Assembly (NCBI RefSeq): GCF_001625695.1
Contig: NZ_AUXY01000051.1
Span: forward strand, 1-64,000
Reading direction: 5' to 3'
Source: Pseudoalteromonas luteoviolacea H33-S
Lineage (GTDB): Bacteria > Pseudomonadota > Gammaproteobacteria > Enterobacterales > Alteromonadaceae
DNA: 64,000 bases
The position numbers and the translations under genes were made by a program. Shown in pieces: positions 50,144 to 60,284 of this stretch (position 1 is its first letter; each line of letters opens with the position of its first letter). Under the pieces are notes generated by a model that saw nothing but the letters and a program-made list of their open reading frames with translations, was not told the origin of the DNA and did not search any database.

Positions 50144-52993
50144 ATGTTAAACAATCAAGTAACCAAGGCAGTGCGCTTAGCATTGGCTTTAGGTGCTGTT
50201 TCAGCATCTGGTTTTGTAGCTGCTAATGAAGCAGGTGAACAAGAAGTAGAGCGTATCGAGATCACAGGTTCAGCTATCAAGCGTACTGATCTTGAAGGTG
50301 CTTTACCTGTTGACGTTATCGATGCAACAGACATTGCTAAGTCTGGTGTAACAAGCGTTCCTGATTTAATTGCAAACATTCCTTCAATGCAGGGTTTCAC
50401 TGCTGCAGGTGAATCTGTAGGTGGTGGTGGTGGCGGTATTCAAACTGCTTCACTTCGTGACTTAGGTGCTGAGTACACACTTGTGTTAGTAAACGGTCGT
50501 CGTATGGCGTCATCTGACTCAGGTTCAAGCATCGACATTAACTCAATCCCGCTATCAGCAATCAAGCGTGTTGAAATTCTAAAAGATGGTGCTTCTGCAC
50601 TATACGGTTCTGATGCAATCGCGGGTGTTGTAAACTTCATTCTTAAAGATGACGTGCAAGAGACAACTATCAGTGCGCGTTACGACAAGCCAAAAGATAC
50701 TTCTAGCTCTAACTTTGCAATCACGACTGGTTTTGGTGACCTAGGTAGTGATGGTTTCAACGTAATGGTGAGCTTTAGCCGTGATGAGCAAGATAACCTA
50801 AGATCAGTAGATCGTGACTTTGCAAAAACAGGTTTTGTTGAGTTTGAGCACGCTGGTCAAGACTTAGTTGCAATCGCAGGTTCTTCAAATGCAATCCCTG
50901 GTAACGCATATGTACCATATAAGCAAAAAGACAAAGACGGTAACTACGTAACTAAAGACGATAAGCAAGTAATTAAGACTTACTCACTTAACCCTTACAA
51001 AGAAGCTAACGGTTCATGTCACACAACAAGTGCTCCTTCTGGCAATGCTTGTCAGTTCGACTACACAAGCACACTAGAAATTCAGCCTGAGAGTGAGCGT
51101 AACAACTTATTCTTACAAGGTACGTTCACAGTGAATGACGATACTGAAGCGTACGTAACTGCTTCTGCTTCTGAATTCAAAATGACGACGCGTATTGCAC
51201 CTTACCCAACTGGTGGTTTCACGCTAAACAAAGAATTAGGCCAAGAGTCTGCTTTTGTTAACGATAACGTGATTAAATACTTACCAACTGCATTTGTTGA
51301 TGCTGATGGCGTTACACAAAATGTTCTTGCAGAGAGAACTGGTGAAGTGACAGCTCGCTGGCGTGTACTTCCTGGTGGTAACCGTACTGATGAGTACAAC
51401 ACATCAACAACGCACTTCGTAGCTGGTCTTCGTGGTGATTTCGGTGAGTGGAACTACGACTTAGCTGTAACTGCCTCTGATGCAGAGCGTGAGCAAACTC
51501 GTATCACTGGTTACCCACTAGAAAAAGAGTTCATGGCGCTAGTAACTTCTGGTGAAGTTGATATCTTCGCAGATCCTGACTCGCTAACTGAAGAGCAAAA
51601 TGCTGCTGTTCGTAACACGATGTTCAACGGTTTGTGGGACACTACTGATACAAGCTTATTCGCTGTAGAAGGTAAAACATCAGGTCCTATCGCTGAACTA
51701 GACGCTGGTACAGTGTATATGGCTGTTGGTTTTGACTACCGTCAATCTAGCTACTCTCTAACAAACGGCGAAGGCCAAAATGCAGAAGTAGTACTATTTG
51801 AAAGTGCTGGTGAAGAGTTTGACCTAGAGCGTGATAGCTACGGTGCATTTGCTGAAGTAGTTGTTCCAGTTCTTGAAAACTTAGAAGTAACTGGTTCACT
51901 TCGTTACGACGAAATTGGTGAAATCACTAACTCTAAGCTTGCAGGCAATCAAACTGTTAATGACAGTGCAGACGATACAACTTACAAAGTAAGTGTTTCT
52001 TACCGTCCAGACGACCAGTGGTTGCTACGTGCTTCATATGGTACTGGCTTCAAATCTGCAACTATGCGTCAAATTGCTGCGCCACGTCTTGAGTTTGGTG
52101 TAACTGCATCACCTTATGACTGTCCAGCAGGCTTAAGACAGGAAATTGCACAGTTCTGTCACTCTGACAAGCTTCAGTACGATGTATACCGTGAAGGTAA
52201 CGCTTCGCTTCAGCCAGAGACTTCTAAGCAGTACACTTTTGGCTTCGTATGGTCTGGCGATCAAGGCACAAGCTTTGGTGCTGACTACTGGAACGTTGAG
52301 ATGGAAAACCAGGTTCGACGTCTAACTCAAAACCAAATCTTTGGTGACCCAGTAACATACGCTGAATGGTTCACAACTAAGATTGATAACGGTACAGGTA
52401 ACACTGTTGTTGCAATCATCCAAGCTGCTGACAACGTTGGTCAGTCAAACACATCAGGTATTGACTGGCACTTTGATTTCACGACAGAGTTCTCTTTCGG
52501 CACACTTAAGTCTCAGTTAATGGGTACTTACATGCTTGAAGCTGAGAACCTACGTGTAGGTAGCGACAACATTTGGGATACAAGCCTTGGTCAAGTTGGT
52601 ACAAACGAAGCGGTGACTTTCCGTAATATCGTTAACTTCAACAATACCTTCACGCACGGTGATTTCACTCACAGCTTAAACATTAAAGCACGTAGCGGTT
52701 ACACGGATGCAGCAGCAGATGTTAGCTTCTATGTTGCTAAAGCTGATGACTGGGATGACGCGGTAGATGGTAGCGTGATTCAAAAGCATGTTCCTGTTTA
52801 CATGACGTTCGATTACCGCCTTGCATATGCATGGGGTGACAACGCAAACGTAGGTTTTGGTATTAAGAACCTATTTGATAAGCAGCCTCCATTTACGCTT
52901 AATGCAGCTGCTGGTCACCAGGTTGGTTACGACCCTCGTTATGCTGATGCGTATGGCCGTAGCTTCTACCTACAAGCTGATTACACTTTCTAA
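50144..52993 (+). CDS. TonB-dependent receptor 2
   Basis: A 949-residue outer-membrane receptor. After a signal peptide (about 1-26) come the TonB box ERIEITGSAIKR, a plug with VTSVPDLIANIPSMQGF, a GGGGGGI run, LVLVNGRRM and VEILKDGASALYGSDAIAGVVNFIL, and a barrel ending QADYTF. It shares the GALPV and VTSVPDL-IPSMQGF segments with receptor 3, so these two are closer paralogues than either is to receptor 1. Codon use indicates high expression. The protein class often takes up peptides, sugars or other nutrients; the substrate here is not readable. Confidence 0.94.
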   Translation: MLNNQVTKAVRLALALGAVSASGFVAANEAGEQEVERIEITGSAIKRTDLEGALPVDVIDATDIAKSGVTSVPDLIANIPSMQGFTAAGESVGGGGGGIQTASLRDLGAEYTLVLVNGRRMASSDSGSSIDINSIPLSAIKRVEILKDGASALYGSDAIAGVVNFILKDDVQETTISARYDKPKDTSSSNFAITTGFGDLGSDGFNVMVSFSRDEQDNLRSVDRDFAKTGFVEFEHAGQDLVAIAGSSNAIPGNAYVPYKQKDKDGNYVTKDDKQVIKTYSLNPYKEANGSCHTTSAPSGNACQFDYTSTLEIQPESERNNLFLQGTFTVNDDTEAYVTASASEFKMTTRIAPYPTGGFTLNKELGQESAFVNDNVIKYLPTAFVDADGVTQNVLAERTGEVTARWRVLPGGNRTDEYNTSTTHFVAGLRGDFGEWNYDLAVTASDAEREQTRITGYPLEKEFMALVTSGEVDIFADPDSLTEEQNAAVRNTMFNGLWDTTDTSLFAVEGKTSGPIAELDAGTVYMAVGFDYRQSSYSLTNGEGQNAEVVLFESAGEEFDLERDSYGAFAEVVVPVLENLEVTGSLRYDEIGEITNSKLAGNQTVNDSADDTTYKVSVSYRPDDQWLLRASYGTGFKSATMRQIAAPRLEFGVTASPYDCPAGLRQEIAQFCHSDKLQYDVYREGNASLQPETSKQYTFGFVWSGDQGTSFGADYWNVEMENQVRRLTQNQIFGDPVTYAEWFTTKIDNGTGNTVVAIIQAADNVGQSNTSGIDWHFDFTTEFSFGTLKSQLMGTYMLEAENLRVGSDNIWDTSLGQVGTNEAVTFRNIVNFNNTFTHGDFTHSLNIKARSGYTDAAADVSFYVAKADDWDDAVDGSVIQKHVPVYMTFDYRLAYAWGDNANVGFGIKNLFDKQPPFTLNAAAGHQVGYDPRYADAYGRSFYLQADYTF

Positions 52994-53681
52994 TATCAGC
53001 CATTTGGCTCTAAGTTTTACTTGGAGCCACTTTACTTATTTTAAAGGAAACTATAACAATTTTAAGCATATATAACTTAATTCATAAATGTCAGTTAGCA
53101 TGTTTATGTAAATTAGATAAATGCTTTGTAGATTAAGTTTCTGATTGAAATATTTTTGTCTGAAAAGCCTGCATTTGCAGGTTTTTTTTGTTTTGTTTTG
53201 TTGTTGTTTTGGGGATTTGTTGTTTTCAATATGTTTAATATGTTTATTTGTTGTGATTTTGCGGGGTGGTTTTTTAGCCAGCCTTCTTTTTTATAATTCG
53301 TATCCCCCTCCTTAACGTATCTCATTACTAAAAAACCTATTTGATTGCGCAGAGTGAGTTTTAACTTCCTGTATTAAATGGTTAATTTTAGGTTTTTTAT
53401 CGGTTTTTCTAAGGCGAAAATGATTGTTTTTATTCTGTTGGAATCATCTGGCTGTGTTTTTATTGAGCAGATCGGGGTGGGTTGTTGATGAATGATTTCA
53501 TTGCTTTTATATAAATAAATCATTGTATTAACTGGTTTTTACAAGCTTGCATGGGTATTTACTTTGTGGTTACTATACTTGCGGTGTTACATATAAGGTA
53601 CACAAAAAAGTAACGTGTTTAACCTTGTATAGAGAGCATAATTAAAATAAAAGCTTTGATAGAAGCTCAGGGAGAAATTGA
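52994..53681 (+). promoter_or_regulatory. AT-rich region between TonB receptors 2 and 3
   Basis: This 688-bp gap holds a terminator near its start, then TATCCCCCTCCTTA (CCCCC at 53304-53308), and finally AGCTTT/GAAGCT (53652-53657 with 53662-53667), a 6-bp hairpin with a GATA loop immediately before CAGGGAGA. No gene is supported. Confidence 0.5.
53163..53189 (+). terminator. Intrinsic terminator of TonB receptor 2
   Basis: CCTGC (53168-53172) and GCAGG (53177-53181) form a short GC-rich stem flanked by A and T tracts, with eight T residues after it. It lies 170 bp after the receptor stop codon, leaving a long 3' untranslated region. Confidence 0.75.
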
Positions 53682-56507
53682 ATGTTAAATAATAAGATCT
53701 CAAAAGCAGTTCGCTTAGCGATTGCTTTTGGTGCTGTTACAGCGACTGCATTTACAGCAGCAGCTTCAGATGAAGAAAACATCGAAAAAATTGAAATCAC
53801 AGGTTCAAGTATCAAAGGTACCGACCTTGCAGGTGCGCTTCCAGTAAACGTTATCAGTGCAGAAGATATCAAAGCTACAGGTGTTACATCTGTACCTGAC
53901 TTAGTTGCGCAAATCCCTTCAATGCAGGGTTTCACAACACCAGTTTCTTCTGTAGGTGGCGGTGGTGCAGGTGTTGCATCAGCTGCATTACGTGGTTTGG
54001 ATGACTCTTATACACTAGTATTATTGAATGGGCGCCGTCTTGCTCCTTCTGGAGCTGGTACAACGGTTAACCTTAACAGTATTCCACTTGCTGCGGTAGA
54101 GCGTGTTGAAGTATTAACGGATGGTGCATCAGCGCTTTATGGTTCAGATGCGATAGCAGGTGTAATTAACTTTATTCTTAAAAGTGATGTAGATCAGACT
54201 ACAGTTGCAGTTCGTTTAGACCGTCCAGAAGAAGATGGTAGTGACAAGACTGCATTTAGCATCACATCGGGCTTTGGCGATATTGATGCCGACGGTTTCA
54301 GTATCGTAGCGTCTTTAAGCTATGAATCAACAGACTCTCTTCACTCTTACCAAAGAGACTTTGCAAAAACAGGTTTTCTAGAGTTTGAACATGAAAATCA
54401 AGATATGTACACAGTACGTGGTTCAAACAATGCAGTGCCAGGTAATGCGGAAATTCGTTATCAAAACCCTGAAGGCTATACAGATGCAGAGGGTAACCCA
54501 CGACGTTTTTCTCAACAAGACTATACACCGTACCTGTTAAGTAATGGCTCATGTGCTCCAAATACAGCAATCAACCCAGGTGACACGCGCTGTGTATTCG
54601 ACTTTACAAGTACTTTAGAGATCTACCCAGAGCAAGAGCGTACGGCACTTATGTTGCAGGCTGCATATACTCTGACAGACGATATTGAAGGTTTTGTAAC
54701 ACTCAATGCGACAGACTATTCACTAATTTCACGTATAGCGCCAAACCCAGTTGGTGGTATTAATATTGGCTTAGATAGCCCTCTTTATACACAGTATGGT
54801 GTACCACACATAGATGCGCCTGTAGAAGGTGCTGTACCAGAGCGCTTTAGAGGCCATTGGCGTGCACTTTCTGGTGGCAATCGTACAGAAGAGAATGAAA
54901 TTAGCTCATTGCACACAATTACTGGTTTTGAAGGTACGCTGTTTGATGACATAGATTTTAACACTGCATTAGTGTTCTCTCGCTCACAAAGAGAAGCATC
55001 TAACTTGCAAGGTTTCTTCCACAGAGATACGTTCCTAGAAAATGTTCGCTCTGGTGCGATTGATATTTTCCTTTCAGCTGAAGAGTTTGCAGAAAATGAG
55101 CGCGCTACAACAGCGCTTGAAGAATCTCAGCTACGCGGGCTTCGCAGCACAACCGAAACTCAAATGATCAGTTTTGACTTCCGTGCTTCTCAAGCTTTAT
55201 TTGAGTTACCAGCAGGTGAAGTTTATGTCGGTTATGGTGTTGACTTCCGTGACAATGAATATGAGTTTACTCGTTCTGCTGCAAACGTTGCTGATATCCA
55301 AATGGGTGACGGTGGTGGTGACTTTGACTACAGTTTATCACGCTCATCATATGGTGTATTCTCTGAATTCCAAATCCCTGTTCTTGATAATTTAAGTGCA
55401 AACGTAGCGCTTCGTTATGACAGCATTGGTTCGGTTTCAGACTCATTGACAGGCAGAGATATTGGTCAAAGAGAAAATGACACGACTTACAAAGTAAGTT
55501 TACGCTACAACCCTACAGATGATCTTGTTGTTCGTGCTTCATATGGTACAGGCTTCAAAATGGGTTCATTAACTCAATATGCTCGTCCTCTATCTGCTTG
55601 GGGTGTAACAGGCTCTAACTATACTTGTCCTGTACCTGGTTCTGACCCTCGCGCAGAGTTCTGCCCTGCAGGTCTAACTCAATACCAAGCTTACCGTGTT
55701 GGTTCTGAAGAGTTGAAACCTGAGACATCAGTTCAATCATCAATTGGCTTCGTTTATGCACCAACAACAGACTTCTCGTTTGAGTTAGACTATTGGAGCA
55801 TCGAAGTTGAAGACATGATCCAGTTACCTTCATATAACTACATGTTTGATAATGTAAGTCAATTCGATGATAAGTTTGTTGTTAGAACTGACCGTGATGA
55901 CTCATCTGCTCAGATATTAACTGTACTTCGTGATGAAGTAAACATTGGTAAGTATGAGACCTCTGGTATTGACTGGAAAGTTGAACTAAACAATGACTTG
56001 TCTTTCGGTTCACTGAAAACAGTTGTACAGGGTACATATATCACTGATTCAGAGTACACTCGTCCGGGCGTATTCCCATATGAGTGGACAAGCAGCTTAG
56101 GTAAGTATGGTGAAGATGAAGATGTTGTATTCCGTAATGTTTTCAATATCCAGAACTCACTAACACATGGTGACTTTACACATACATTGCGTCTGAAGTA
56201 CAAATCAGGCTGGCATGATGATGTTGTTACTGTTGGTGTAGGCACGATTGCAGACCCAGCGCGCACTAATGGTGCTCTACAAACACAGCGAATTCAGCAG
56301 CATATTCCTTCATACCATGCAACTGATTACCGTGTAGATTATTATGGTTTTGAGAATACAACGATCACATTTGGTATTAACAACCTATTTGATAAAGCAC
56401 CGCCATTCTCACTAGCTGATCCAGAAGGACACTTAATTGGTTATGAAGGCCGTTACTATGATCAGTTCCTAAGAACTTACTATATTAGTGCAGAATACTC
56501 ATTCTAA
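53682..56507 (+). CDS. TonB-dependent receptor 3
   Basis: A 941-residue outer-membrane receptor and close paralogue of receptor 2. It has a signal peptide (about 1-27), the TonB box EKIEITGSSIKG, plug segments VTSVPDLVAQIPSMQGF, LVLLNGRRLAPSG and VEVLTDGASALYGSDAIAGVINFIL, and a barrel ending ISAEYSF. Cysteine-bearing loops (GSCAPN and DTRCVFDF) occupy the same place as similar loops in receptor 2, suggesting a related ligand-binding architecture. The gene has its own upstream region and terminator, so it is probably an independent transcription unit. Confidence 0.94.
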   Translation: MLNNKISKAVRLAIAFGAVTATAFTAAASDEENIEKIEITGSSIKGTDLAGALPVNVISAEDIKATGVTSVPDLVAQIPSMQGFTTPVSSVGGGGAGVASAALRGLDDSYTLVLLNGRRLAPSGAGTTVNLNSIPLAAVERVEVLTDGASALYGSDAIAGVINFILKSDVDQTTVAVRLDRPEEDGSDKTAFSITSGFGDIDADGFSIVASLSYESTDSLHSYQRDFAKTGFLEFEHENQDMYTVRGSNNAVPGNAEIRYQNPEGYTDAEGNPRRFSQQDYTPYLLSNGSCAPNTAINPGDTRCVFDFTSTLEIYPEQERTALMLQAAYTLTDDIEGFVTLNATDYSLISRIAPNPVGGINIGLDSPLYTQYGVPHIDAPVEGAVPERFRGHWRALSGGNRTEENEISSLHTITGFEGTLFDDIDFNTALVFSRSQREASNLQGFFHRDTFLENVRSGAIDIFLSAEEFAENERATTALEESQLRGLRSTTETQMISFDFRASQALFELPAGEVYVGYGVDFRDNEYEFTRSAANVADIQMGDGGGDFDYSLSRSSYGVFSEFQIPVLDNLSANVALRYDSIGSVSDSLTGRDIGQRENDTTYKVSLRYNPTDDLVVRASYGTGFKMGSLTQYARPLSAWGVTGSNYTCPVPGSDPRAEFCPAGLTQYQAYRVGSEELKPETSVQSSIGFVYAPTTDFSFELDYWSIEVEDMIQLPSYNYMFDNVSQFDDKFVVRTDRDDSSAQILTVLRDEVNIGKYETSGIDWKVELNNDLSFGSLKTVVQGTYITDSEYTRPGVFPYEWTSSLGKYGEDEDVVFRNVFNIQNSLTHGDFTHTLRLKYKSGWHDDVVTVGVGTIADPARTNGALQTQRIQQHIPSYHATDYRVDYYGFENTTITFGINNLFDKAPPFSLADPEGHLIGYEGRYYDQFLRTYYISAEYSF

Positions 56508-56532
56508 TCTAAGTTAAGTATCTTTTATACAT

Positions 56533-56567
56533 AAGCCTGTTCAATGTGTTGAACAGGCTTTTTTTTT
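56533..56567 (+). terminator. Strong intrinsic terminator of TonB receptor 3
   Basis: AAGCCTGTTCAA (56533-56544) and TTGAACAGGCTT (56549-56560) form a perfect 12-bp stem with a TGTG loop, followed by seven further T residues. Confidence 0.97.
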
Positions 56568-56693
56568 AAACTTTTGTGTGTGATTAAATAATTTATTATT
56601 TGCTTTTTTGTCTTTTATTTTTCTTTTTTTTGTTTATATTTAAAATTGAAAGAAAGTAAATTTAAATTGGATAATAATAATTAAGGAGTAATT

Positions 56694-56933
56694 ATGAAGA
56701 TGTTTTCTTTAGGTTTGGCATCTGTGGTTTTAATGCTATCAGGCTGTAATTCAACAAGTGATTCTACAGAGACTGCAAAAAGTAGTAATTATCGCTGTGA
56801 GCAGGTACGTGCATTGGGTTCTAACATTCCAAAGAAGCGTTGTACCACACGCCAGCAAAGGCAAGAAGAAAAACGCCGTAGTGACGCATTGATGAGAGAT
56901 GCGCAAATTGTAAGAAGTATAAACGACGAGTAA
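56694..56933 (+). CDS. Small lipoprotein, unknown
   Basis: A 79-residue lipoprotein with a short signal peptide and lipobox LSGC (Cys19), and so probably anchored in the outer membrane or inner membrane. The mature part is Ser/Thr-rich, then very basic (KKRCTTRQQRQEEKRR) with two further cysteines. AAGGAG six bases before the ATG is strong. It follows the receptor 3 terminator, so it is a separate unit. No family is recognised. Confidence 0.8.
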   Translation: MKMFSLGLASVVLMLSGCNSTSDSTETAKSSNYRCEQVRALGSNIPKKRCTTRQQRQEEKRRSDALMRDAQIVRSINDE

Positions 56934-56964
56934 TAGAGATTTTAAACTGAGTTTATTCAATAGT

Positions 56965-57001
56965 GAGCTCCTGGTTTTTATTTTTTTCATCGGAGCTCTT
57001 T
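56965..57001 (+). terminator. Weak terminator candidate after the small lipoprotein
   Basis: GAGCTCC (56965-56971) and GGAGCTC (56992-56998) pair perfectly but enclose a 20-nt loop; TTT follows. It could serve the lipoprotein gene or both convergent genes. Confidence 0.4.
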
Positions 57002-57012
57002 AATATGTAAGT

Positions 57013-59343
57013 CTATTTTATATCAACTACTTTGCTTGCTTTTTTATATTGCAACTTAAATCCTTGAAAACTAGGTAGCTCCCACTTTTTCGGTGCATCT
57101 TTTCTATTACCTGATTGGTATTCTAATAAAATACGTTTTGATAAAAAATTGTATGCTACAGACATATTCAGTTCAGGCAGTGAGACTTTAATTGGGTGCT
57201 TGTCAATAAAGGGGTCTAGTATCCAGCTTTCCACGGCTTGAAAGTATAGGTCTTCTGATTCGATTAGCTCTAGATCTTCAAAGTGAGTGACGCCCAGCTC
57301 GGACAACCTGCTTTCTAAGTACTCCTCTAGCGTAGGTACTATTTCGCTCATTTTCTCGTACTGATAGTATAAACCATGGTATGCGAGCGAGTCTTCGAGT
57401 ATGTCACTTACACCGGGATACAACTGCCCACTCTGAATTAGCATACGACAGGCGGGGATCAACATATCACCCTGTGCATCACTCACTTTTGTTGCTAAAG
57501 ACACGCCAGCATAGACTAAGTTATATTCTATTTTGATCTGCTCATCTTCGATGAATGCGCGGATAATATGTTGTTCACCCATCCCCAGCTTAATGAGTGT
57601 TTTAATCGGCAGTGGTGCGGCAAGTGCTGCCATGGTCATAGCTTGCTTAGTGCCCTTGCCAGCCAGAGCAAAAGTATCGAGTACCAGCATTGCTTGTGCC
57701 CGCTCATCTACTCGTGAGGTATTTGAGGCAGAGACTTCCACGAGACCATTGCCAAAACCGCCCCTGCGATTTTGTCGTTTTATAAACACCCACTCAGGGC
57801 GCGCTTCGGCGATTGCTTGGAGAAGCGCTTGGCGGTTGTAGCTAGCTGCTTGGGCAAGACTTGGTAGTGAAAATGCTTCCCTCAACTGCTCACTAAACTG
57901 CTTGGCTTCAGCTAGGGCTTCAGGGTCTGCTTGCACGATACCATCAAGTTTCCCTCTGACCAGTGCGATGGCAAGCTCTATATCACACTGATTAGGAAGT
58001 AGCAGGTTTAGTTGTTCTAATTGTTCAAGGTGAGTCGGTAACTGATAAACGCGCGCTGGCACAGAGATAACCGCGATTAAATCAATTATGGCTTGTTTGA
58101 GTACACCCGAGGGCATTTTGTCAATCAGATAGCCAAGTTCAGCATCGACTGGAAGTGGGTATAGCAATCGACCAAGATTGGTCGCCAGTTGGTCATCGTC
58201 AATTGCACCGATACTATGTAATGTTGAAATTGCACGTTGTTTTGACGCCTTTGGCAAGGGATCGATAAAGGGCAGTGAGTCAACGCCTTGTGCTGCGCAC
58301 CCAGCTGCAAGTACAAGCTCTGTGAGCGCTTCACGCTGTATTTCCGGGGGCGTGCGTTCAATTAAAGGGGCATATTGGCCGTATAGACGAATGCAAATAC
58401 CAGCTTGAGTTCTGCCTGCTCGCCCTAGGCGCTGTTTGGCGGAATCTTGGCCAATGGCATCTAACCCAAGTACCGTTTTGCCATTTCTCAGGTGTGTACG
58501 ACGCTCTAACCCTGAATCAATTACACAGGTAACATTTGGAATTGTCAGTGATGTTTCTGCGACATTAGTGGCCAATATTATACGCTGTGTTGATTGCTGC
58601 GATAGGGCGAGCTGCTGGTGTTGTTTGCTACAGCCGCTGTAAAGCGGGACGGTAATGGCTTCGAGAGATTTTAAGGCTGTGGCACAGGCGAGGATCTCTC
58701 CTTTGCCTGGCAAAAACACTAAAATGTCGCCATGTGTATCTTCAAGCGCTTGTTGACAGGCTAGGACAACACGCTCGACAAGGCGGTCTTTACTGGGCAT
58801 ATCGCGCTGATCTTTTGCGATAAAATCTTGCTCTACGGGATACATTTTGCCTTCGCTTTGCAGTATCGGTGCTTCAAGGTAGCGACTCAGGCTTTGTGCG
58901 TTGAGCGTCGCAGAAGTCAGTACTAACCGGTGTTTTGAATGATGCTTGAGCAGTGCTAGGAGTAAATCCATGTCCCAGCGACGCTCGTGAAACTCATCGA
59001 GTATGATATGTGAATAATCGGCTAATTTATCCTCAAAATACCACCTTAGTGCGACACCAGGCGTGACAAACACAATATTCGTTTGTTCATCAAACACGGT
59101 TTCAAAACGGATTGAATAGCCTACCTTGTCACCCAGTTTTGAGTTGCATAGGCTAGCCACATATTCAGCAAGTGATGTACATGCAATTCGCCTTGGCTCA
59201 ACAACTAGTACCTTTCCCATTGTGGCTGCCCAGATAGGCAGTTGCGTTGACTTACCAGAGCCAGTGGCTGCGGTCACGACCACATCTTGCTTGGCAATGG
59301 TCGCTAAAAATTTTGATTTGATGGATTCAATGGGCAAGGTCAT
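57013..59343 (-). CDS. hrpB: ATP-dependent helicase HrpB
   Basis: A 776-residue DExH-box helicase of the HrpB family, conserved in proteobacteria but of uncertain cellular role. Motif I is AATGSGKSTQLP near residue 30, motif II is DEFHERRW (the DEFH form usual for HrpB), motif III is LTSATLNA, and motif VI is QRLGRAGRTQAGICIRLY. An HA2/ratchet region and the HrpB C-terminal domain follow. It converges on the small lipoprotein gene and diverges from mtfA. Confidence 0.92.
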   Translation of the reverse strand: MTLPIESIKSKFLATIAKQDVVVTAATGSGKSTQLPIWAATMGKVLVVEPRRIACTSLAEYVASLCNSKLGDKVGYSIRFETVFDEQTNIVFVTPGVALRWYFEDKLADYSHIILDEFHERRWDMDLLLALLKHHSKHRLVLTSATLNAQSLSRYLEAPILQSEGKMYPVEQDFIAKDQRDMPSKDRLVERVVLACQQALEDTHGDILVFLPGKGEILACATALKSLEAITVPLYSGCSKQHQQLALSQQSTQRIILATNVAETSLTIPNVTCVIDSGLERRTHLRNGKTVLGLDAIGQDSAKQRLGRAGRTQAGICIRLYGQYAPLIERTPPEIQREALTELVLAAGCAAQGVDSLPFIDPLPKASKQRAISTLHSIGAIDDDQLATNLGRLLYPLPVDAELGYLIDKMPSGVLKQAIIDLIAVISVPARVYQLPTHLEQLEQLNLLLPNQCDIELAIALVRGKLDGIVQADPEALAEAKQFSEQLREAFSLPSLAQAASYNRQALLQAIAEARPEWVFIKRQNRRGGFGNGLVEVSASNTSRVDERAQAMLVLDTFALAGKGTKQAMTMAALAAPLPIKTLIKLGMGEQHIIRAFIEDEQIKIEYNLVYAGVSLATKVSDAQGDMLIPACRMLIQSGQLYPGVSDILEDSLAYHGLYYQYEKMSEIVPTLEEYLESRLSELGVTHFEDLELIESEDLYFQAVESWILDPFIDKHPIKVSLPELNMSVAYNFLSKRILLEYQSGNRKDAPKKWELPSFQGFKLQYKKASKVVDIK

Positions 59344-59447
59344 GGCTGTTATTTATTCGGTACTTTTTTGTCGATTTTATCAAAAAATGATTGAAAAGGG
59401 ACAAGGGTGAACACACTTAAATAAAAAAGTACAGTAAATGAGCAAAT

Positions 59448-60284
59448 ATGATAAACCTAATATTAATCGTGTTCTTAGTGGTGTTTGTGGTTGTGTATTG
59501 GTACCTCAACGATATTAAACGCTACTTTTGGCACAAAAAATACCAGCAGCAAAGCCTGTCACGGGCAGATAAAAAAATATTGCGTAATTACATGCCTATT
59601 TATCGCAACATGACAGATGCAGATCGTGCGCGTTTAGAACAGCACATCATTTGGTTTTTAGGTGAAAAGCGAGTGATTGGACGTGATGGTTTGCAAGTGA
59701 CCAGGCCGATGTCGTTAATTATCGCAGCGGATGCCTGTCTATTGGTGTTAAATCAAGCTTGGCCTTTATATCCCAATGTTAAAGAAGTACTGCTATATCC
59801 AAGTCAGTATTATGCACCGCAAACCAATAAAGACGGTGCTGGGTTAGTAAGCTATCACACAGCTGTGAGACAAGGCGAGTCTTGGCCAGGTGGCACCTTG
59901 GTGCTCAGTTGGCACGATGTCCTCGAGGGTAACCGCTTACCCGGGGATGGTCATAACTTGGTATTTCATGAGTTTGCTCATCAATTAGATCAGCAAGCTG
60001 GCAATACTAATGGCACGCCAGAGTTGCCAAAAGGGATCAGTTACCAGCACTGGGCTGATGTGCTAAGCCGCGCCTATCGCCAGCTAAAAACACAGTTAGC
60101 GTATCAAATGCCGCACGTTATTCATGAATACGGTGCGACCAATGAGGCAGAATATTTTGCAGTTTTAACGGAGACCTTCATTGAAAAACCAGTTGAGCTA
60201 AAGCAAGAAAACCCGGAACTGTTTAACCTGTTAGTGAGTTATTTTAGGTTTGACCCCAGAGATTGGTTGGGTAGGACAGTGTAA
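59448..60284 (+). CDS. mtfA: MtfA-family zinc metallopeptidase
   Basis: A 278-residue M90-type zinc peptidase. In E. coli MtfA binds and inactivates the glucose repressor Mlc and cleaves small substrates. The zinc motif HEFAHQLDQQ is seen near residue 175, with the downstream Glu ligand in NEAEYFAVLTE. An N-terminal membrane helix (about 2-20) precedes the conserved domain, so unlike E. coli MtfA this protein is probably membrane-anchored. The ribosome binding site is weak. A second copy of its last 55 or so codons follows directly downstream. Confidence 0.9.
   Translation: MINLILIVFLVVFVVVYWYLNDIKRYFWHKKYQQQSLSRADKKILRNYMPIYRNMTDADRARLEQHIIWFLGEKRVIGRDGLQVTRPMSLIIAADACLLVLNQAWPLYPNVKEVLLYPSQYYAPQTNKDGAGLVSYHTAVRQGESWPGGTLVLSWHDVLEGNRLPGDGHNLVFHEFAHQLDQQAGNTNGTPELPKGISYQHWADVLSRAYRQLKTQLAYQMPHVIHEYGATNEAEYFAVLTETFIEKPVELKQENPELFNLLVSYFRFDPRDWLGRTV

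Noticed and set aside
53113..53325. Minus-strand frame of 70 codons between TonB receptors 2 and 3
   Set aside because: Lys/Asn-rich low-complexity translation running through the receptor 2 terminator.
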